A DNA stretch of 10,222 nucleotides from Candidatus Sulfotelmatobacter sp. (lineage in GTDB: Bacteria; Acidobacteriota; Terriglobia; Terriglobales; Acidobacteriaceae): the NCBI GenBank assembly GCA_030049565.1, contig JASIKQ010000170.1, positions 1-10,222 on the forward strand, written 5' to 3'. The notes below the pieces were generated by a model. That model searched no databases and was not told the DNA's origin. It saw only the letters and a program-made list of their open reading frames with translations. Positions 7,560 to 10,222 of the stretch are shown one piece after another. Positions within the stretch are counted from its first letter, which is position 1, and the number at the start of each line of letters is the position of its first letter. A program made the position numbers and the translations under genes.

Positions 7560-7660
7560 TTCACTCATTGATCTCAATGAGTGCTATCGCGATTTTTGGC
7601 CAACAACATATTGGTTGGGGCTGCGGCTGAGAAACCGCGTGCGGGGCCGGAGGTATTCTG
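7560..7660 (+). ncRNA. Structured non-coding element, copy A (between the two PilZ genes)
   Basis: This spacer segment shares order and sequence with 8527-8643. It holds: hairpin 1, CACTCATTGA (7562-7571) / TCAATGAGTG (7574-7583), ten perfect pairs; the invariant flank TGCTATCGCGAT (7582-7593); hairpin 2, CCAAC (7600-7604) / GTTGG (7614-7618); hairpin 3, GCGG (7623-7626) / CCGC (7635-7638); and a 3' box CCGGAGGTATTCTG (7647-7660). Relative to copy B, the third pair of hairpin 1 is C-G instead of G-C, so both arms changed together. It starts 33 nt after the upstream PilZ stop and ends 127 nt before the next start codon. The strand is assumed from the flanking genes. It could be a leader RNA, a processing site or a dispersed repeat; I do not recognise the family. 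Confidence 0.5.
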
Positions 7661-7768
7661 GCTCTAAAGAGCCGTCCTTGCCTGCTTTTATGCAGTTGTG
7701 ATGGCCAAAGCCCGTAAACACACCCAGATAAGCACTTATGTAATCTTCTGTTAGTAACGTCTCCGGCC
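7645..7768 (+). promoter_or_regulatory. Possible closed leader structure before the second PilZ gene
   Basis: GGCCGGAG (7645-7652) is perfectly complementary to CTCCGGCC (7761-7768), 20 nt before the start codon at 7788. The 108 nt between hold hairpins GGCTCT/AGAGCC (7660-7665/7668-7673) and CTGC/GCAG (7682-7685/7692-7695). A further inverted repeat, TAACGT/ACGTTA (7755-7760/7777-7782), reaches the TAGG that may be the ribosome-binding site. Together they could fold as a multi-branched leader in the 260-nt spacer. No known riboswitch core was recognised. Confidence 0.3.
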
Positions 7769-7787
7769 ACATACTTACGTTAGGTTT

Positions 7788-8501
7788 ATGAGAAGTCTCC
7801 CCCCAACCCCGCTCTCCGTGGCGGTGCCGCGGGCTCATCTTGAAGGCACTACTCCGGCCATGCTCGGGGCTCCAAGTGGCCAACGCGTAGGGGCCAGCCT
7901 CGAGATGCAATCGAGCAACACTCGGCGATGGCCGCGTTATCATGTCCACCTCCCTGTCTTCATCGCGGCCAAGCCAGGGGCCACAGACGCGGTTGTGCCC
8001 GGATTGGTTTGTGAATTAAGCTGCTCGGGCATGGAGCTGTACGGTGGAGTTAATCGGCAGCCAGGCGAGGAGATGGAAGTGGAGTTTCAGACACCGGGTG
8101 CGATCCGTGTTTCCGGTATCGTTCGCAATCGCTCAGGTTTCTGTTTTGGACTTGAATTTTCTGCAGTGTGGACAGAGCTGGGAGAGTCGCCAGGTGTGCC
8201 GAGTTCTACCTTCCTTATCAAACAAGAAGCCAAAGATGCTCACGACCGCCTAGCCGCCGCGAAGTTTCGTCAGCACCAGTGCCAAGCCGAGATGAGTCCT
8301 CCTGTGGCAAAGCGGAACGTCGGTCCGTCCTTCGCAGACCGGGCTCGGGGGCTGATAAGGCGAGGATACAAGCCTAAGGTTGCGACCGAACTCGTGCTTC
8401 ACGAATTGGAGTTCGAATATCGCAACGATGCGGAGGCCATCGCCAAAGCACGGGTTGATGCCAAGGAATTTCTTCCAGCAATCCGCAAAGGCCTGATCTG
8501 A
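7788..8501 (+). CDS. PilZ domain protein with helical C-terminal extension
   Basis: A PilZ-type domain at about residues 44-128 begins RRWPRYHVHLPVFI, with RxxxR (R46 to R50), and has E76-L-S-C-S-G81 where [DN]xSxxG is expected, so the second motif carries Glu instead of Asp/Asn. The domain ends SGFCFGLEF. A polar linker (about 130-182) leads to a basic, helical C-terminal segment (183-237, from FADRARGLIRRGYKP) that I do not recognise. No signal peptide or membrane helix is seen. The ATG at 7788 has a weak Shine-Dalgarno (TAGG, 3 nt before it). The first 40 residues are Pro/Ala-rich and not domain-like, so an in-frame ATG at 7905 (MQSSNTRRWPRY) is a realistic alternative start. The two flanking spacers carry the related structured elements. 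Cytoplasmic c-di-GMP-type signalling is an inference only. Confidence 0.78.
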   Translation: MRSLPPTPLSVAVPRAHLEGTTPAMLGAPSGQRVGASLEMQSSNTRRWPRYHVHLPVFIAAKPGATDAVVPGLVCELSCSGMELYGGVNRQPGEEMEVEFQTPGAIRVSGIVRNRSGFCFGLEFSAVWTELGESPGVPSSTFLIKQEAKDAHDRLAAAKFRQHQCQAEMSPPVAKRNVGPSFADRARGLIRRGYKPKVATELVLHELEFEYRNDAEAIAKARVDAKEFLPAIRKGLI

Positions 8502-8520
8502 CTGGAGCTGGACGCTCCAG
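8502..8520 (+). terminator. Hairpin directly after the second PilZ stop
   Basis: CTGGAGC (8502-8508) and GCTCCAG (8514-8520) form a perfect 7-bp GC-rich stem with a 5-nt loop starting at the base after the stop codon. The tail (CGTCCTTTC) has only a three-T run, so termination may be partial or the hairpin may protect the mRNA 3' end. It lies just before structured element copy B. Confidence 0.4.
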
Positions 8521-8526
8521 CGTCCT

Positions 8527-8643
8527 TTCAGTCACGATCTGGTCAATGACTGCTATCGCGATGTGTACACCAGTCACAATAGTGATTGGAGTGACTTGCA
8601 GGACGGTGTTTCCGAACACGAAGCTTCCGGCAGGAGTATTCTG
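8527..8643 (+). ncRNA. Structured non-coding element, copy B (upstream of the membrane-protein gene)
   Basis: Second copy of the element seen at 7560-7660. Hairpin 1 is CAGTCA (8529-8534) / TGACTG (8547-8552) around an enlarged loop. The invariant TGCTATCGCGAT follows (8551-8562). Hairpin 2 is a good 8-bp stem, CCAGTCAC (8570-8577) / GTGATTGG (8582-8589), with an AATA loop. Hairpin 3 is GTGTT/AACAC (8606-8610/8615-8619) with a TCCG loop. The 3' box is CCGGCAGGAGTATTCTG (8627-8643). It ends 24 nt before the likely start of the membrane-protein gene, so it would be in that gene's leader. An open frame crosses it (GTG at 8563), but the encoded stretch is not membrane-protein-like. Confidence 0.5.
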
Positions 8644-8667
8644 ACAACGCCCATTCGGCGAAGCGAC

Positions 8668-9495
8668 ATGAACAACAATGAACACAGCCAGTGGGCGCTG
8701 TGGCTCAGCTTCCCGCTGGCTATCATCCTCGCGATTGCGTCATGCGGAGGACTCTTCCTTCCTTCCGTGTATGCAGATGAAACCCGCAGGCAAGCTGCCC
8801 TGAGCATCGGAAACGACGCGGGAAACCTAGTGCTCATCATGCCCGTCCTGGTGATCGCGGCTATCGTGGTTCGGCGCGGCTCCCGTGCGGCACGACTGGT
8901 GTGGATGGGAACGCTCGCCTACCTCGTTTACGATTTCCTCGGCTACGCCCTCGCCATTCACTTCAACTCGATGTTCCTGACCTATTGCGGCGTTCTGGGG
9001 CTCAGTGTCTACGCTCTCGCGGGAAGCCTCATGGCGCTGCCGACCGCGGAGATTGCCCGCCGCTATGGTCCACGCACTCCGGTGAAAACCACGGCGACTG
9101 TGCTCCTGCTGATGGGGTTGGTCATCGTATTCCATTGGCTGTCGGAAATCGTTCCCTCTCTGCTTTCGGGCCAAGTGCCGCAAGCTGTCCGCGAATCCGG
9201 CCTCTCGACCGAGGCAGTCGCGGTGCTAGACCTGGCCTTCGGAGTGCCGGCCTGCATGATTGCCGCGATCCTGCTGCTGCGGCGCAAGCCGCTGGGCTTC
9301 GTTCTCGGCCCCGTTGTGCTGACGTTCCTCGTCCTCAGTAGCCTCGTGCTTGCTCCGATGGGAATAGCTATGGCCCGACGCGGCTTCGAAGCCGGTCGTG
9401 CCCTATGTGCGATCGGCCTGGGAATTGCGGCAGGCTGCGCCGTTCTGCTGGCTCTCTCATTGCGGGGAGGCAAAGCGTCGTTACCAGCGCCTTAA
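8668..9495 (+). CDS. Unrecognised eight-helix inner-membrane protein
   Basis: I do not recognise the family. From ATG 8668 the protein has 275 residues with about eight hydrophobic segments: roughly 11-32, 51-68, 76-97, 102-123, 141-162, 185-204, 209-232 and 245-265. After helix 1 comes a short polar loop, VYADETRRQ. A conserved-looking core follows, GNDAGNLVLIMPVLVIAAIV and 'RGSRAARLVWMGTLAYLVYDFLGYA', the latter with a D90 in helix 3; the loop between helices 5 and 6 (163-184) is the longest. No transporter motif, ATPase or catalytic signature is visible. The frame stays open upstream to a GTG at 8563, but those 35 codons overlap structured element B and look non-membranous, so 8668 is preferred; its ribosome-binding site is weak. 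Its position after two PilZ genes may or may not be functional. Confidence 0.72.
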   Translation: MNNNEHSQWALWLSFPLAIILAIASCGGLFLPSVYADETRRQAALSIGNDAGNLVLIMPVLVIAAIVVRRGSRAARLVWMGTLAYLVYDFLGYALAIHFNSMFLTYCGVLGLSVYALAGSLMALPTAEIARRYGPRTPVKTTATVLLLMGLVIVFHWLSEIVPSLLSGQVPQAVRESGLSTEAVAVLDLAFGVPACMIAAILLLRRKPLGFVLGPVVLTFLVLSSLVLAPMGIAMARRGFEAGRALCAIGLGIAAGCAVLLALSLRGGKASLPAP

Positions 9496-9523
9496 ATATG
9501 CTCATCGCAATATCGGTCAGCGC

Positions 9524-9661
9524 GTGCTGGAACTTCCCGTGCTGCTGCGACGCAGCGCGCGCTACCTTTTGGTGCAGAAAGGCTTTATCGTCCTGATGTT
9601 CCTGGTTGCGACGTGCGCCATCGTTCTTTTCACGCGCGTTTTCGCTCGACTGAGGTATTAG
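9524..9661 (+). CDS. Possible 45-residue single-helix membrane protein
   Basis: In the spacer between the membrane-protein gene and the convergent barrel gene, one frame encodes a short basic stretch (VLELPVLLRRSARYLLVQK) followed by a clean hydrophobic helix (GFIVLMFLVATCAIVLFTRVF) and a basic end ARLRY. The pattern is plausible for a one-pass protein with positive residues on both sides. There is no ATG in frame after 9495; GTG 9524 is the best start and has no strong Shine-Dalgarno. The frame continues open upstream into the preceding gene (to 9398). It could equally be the eroded 3' part of an older gene or chance. Confidence 0.25.
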   Translation: MLELPVLLRRSARYLLVQKGFIVLMFLVATCAIVLFTRVFARLRY

Positions 9662-9672
9662 TCAGTCTTGAG
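9645..9672. terminator. Dyad between convergent genes, candidate bidirectional terminator
   Basis: ACTGA (9649-9653) pairs with TCAGT (9662-9666), and CTC (9645-9647) with GAG (9670-9672) across small bulges. The dyad sits exactly between the rightward frames and the stop of the leftward barrel gene, where a shared terminator would be expected. There are no T-runs on either side, so intrinsic termination is unsure. Confidence 0.3.
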
Positions 9673-10222
9673 CTAGAAGTGCCAGACTACGCCGGCGCCA
9701 ACGAGATAATTATGCTGGCGGGTCTTGCCGGTATCGGCTAAAGGCAAGTCAGGTGTTCCTGACCAGAAGTCGCGGACTTGACCGCGAAATCCCATGCGTC
9801 GTAAGCGTACGCGAAAAGGATTGACATCCAAACCCAAGCCACCTTGCAGAACTCCTGAAGTCGTCGAGCCGCCGGGATTGGTCCCATAGTAGTTCAGGTT
9901 GTTGCTCTCGCTGAAGTGGGCGAAGCCGCCGCCAAAGCTGACCCACGGGGAAACGGCATTTAAGGGAAACAGATTCAGCCGAAGCGCGGGAGTAAGGAAA
10001 ATCTGTCTGTAATCGGCGGGAACCACGTCGCCGCCGGAGTTGAGGTCTTCATCGAGATTGAAAACTGCGGGCACTTCGACAGAAAGGCCGAAGATGGGAT
10101 TGGCAAAAAAGCGGCGCGAGTAGTTGATTTCAAACGTGACTCCCTTGCCCGAGCGAACAAACGGGTTCACCGCGGGAGCGTCGGGGCCATGAATGCCTTG
10201 ATCGCTGATGAAGATTCCGCCA
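9673..10222 (-). CDS. Outer-membrane beta-barrel protein, C-terminal part (5' end outside window)
   Basis: The frame is open through the right edge, so only the last 182 residues are visible; the GTG at 10170 is internal, because the preceding codons read the sensible stretch GGIFISDQGIHGPDAPAVNP. The visible part shows alternating hydrophobic/polar strands with Gly and aromatic residues (VTFEINYSRRFF, ISLF-like strands around IFLTPALRLNLFP, WVSFGGGFAHF, GVLQGGLGLDV), turns rich in Asn/Asp/Gly, and a C-terminal strand NYLVGAGVVWHF. The terminal Phe is the usual BAM recognition residue. The 'SPWVSFGGGFAHFSE' segment resembles OmpA/OmpW-like small barrels annotated in Acidobacteriota. The signal peptide lies outside the window. 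It is transcribed convergently to the genes on its left. Its specific function is unknown. Confidence 0.82.
   Translation of the reverse strand, partial: GGIFISDQGIHGPDAPAVNPFVRSGKGVTFEINYSRRFFANPIFGLSVEVPAVFNLDEDLNSGGDVVPADYRQIFLTPALRLNLFPLNAVSPWVSFGGGFAHFSESNNLNYYGTNPGGSTTSGVLQGGLGLDVNPFRVRLRRMGFRGQVRDFWSGTPDLPLADTGKTRQHNYLVGAGVVWHF

Noticed and set aside
7562..7597. Rho-independent terminator after the PilZ/coiled-coil gene (10-bp stem, then TTTTT)
   Set aside because: The T-run starts 9 nt after the stem, and the related copy B keeps the stem and the intervening TGCTATCGCGAT but has no T-run, so the conserved feature is not a terminator tail. A contribution to termination in copy A is not excluded.
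7623..7660. CTGAGA resembling the THI box of a TPP riboswitch
   Set aside because: The rest of the TPP core (ACCTGA...GGxTAATxCCxGCG-like) is missing downstream, and no thiamine gene is near.
7660..7787. A c-di-GMP-I (GEMM) riboswitch before a PilZ gene
   Set aside because: The GEMM core boxes were not found in the spacers before either PilZ gene; only a loose GGCCAAAGCCC is present.
7584..7949. A 121-codon minus-strand frame covering most of the spacer before the second PilZ gene
   Set aside because: Part of the translation looks almost protein-like, but it overlaps the PilZ2 start region, has no recognised domain or ribosome-binding site, and covers the hairpin-rich spacer.
8563..8667. 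GTG start at 8563 for the membrane protein
   Set aside because: The 35 extra codons are polar, overlap structured element B, and have no Shine-Dalgarno; ATG 8668 directly precedes a normal N-terminus and first helix.
10168..10170. GTG as the start of the minus-strand barrel gene
   Set aside because: The frame continues open to the window edge with a plausible barrel sequence, and no signal peptide follows this GTG.

Overview
The window looks like chromosomal DNA of an acidobacterium (Terriglobia / Koribacter-Bryobacter-like) or a close relative. This is an inference from gene style: moderately high GC, a diderm envelope (TolC-type channel, an outer-membrane barrel ending in Phe), PilZ proteins of the kind common in Acidobacteriota, a Usp plus cytidylate-kinase-like pair, and an intergenic pair of 'GGCACGGCTT...' / 'GGGG...CAGCCCC' hairpins that I recall from acidobacterial genomes. 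No rRNA, tRNA, transposase or CRISPR array is visible.

Layout. (1) 1-4171, + strand: a translationally coupled tripartite drug-efflux operon made of a TolC-like outer-membrane factor (5' end outside the window), an EmrA/HlyD-type membrane-fusion protein and a 14-helix DHA2/EmrB-type MFS pump, each junction being an ATGA overlap. (2) 4172-4342: spacer with degenerate repeat hairpins and a perfect 18-bp palindrome just before the next gene. (3) 4343-5881, + strand: a tandem-domain universal stress protein followed 27 nt later by a cytidylate-kinase-like P-loop protein. (4) 5882-6072: spacer with a bulged long-arm inverted repeat. (5) 6079-9495, + strand: a PilZ protein fused to a long coiled coil, a second PilZ protein, and an unrecognised eight-helix membrane protein. 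(6) 9496-9672: a possible 45-residue one-helix protein. (7) 9673-10222, - strand: the C-terminal part of an outer-membrane beta-barrel protein running off the window.

The most unusual signal is in region 5. The spacers after both PilZ genes carry diverged copies of the same roughly 100-nt non-coding element (7560-7660 and 8527-8643). Both copies have a first hairpin with a compensatory base-pair change, an identical TGCTATCGCGAT flank, a second hairpin, a third hairpin, and a shared 3' box CCGG..AGG..TATTCTG. The elements lie in the leaders of the second PilZ gene and of the membrane-protein gene, so they could be cis-acting RNAs or a dispersed structured repeat. With no tools, the alignment and folding are by eye.

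How the genes may work together: region 1 pumps drugs or other amphiphiles from cytoplasm to exterior across both membranes. Regions 3 and 5 suggest stress and second-messenger (c-di-GMP-type) physiology, although both PilZ domains lack the canonical D/N of the second binding motif.
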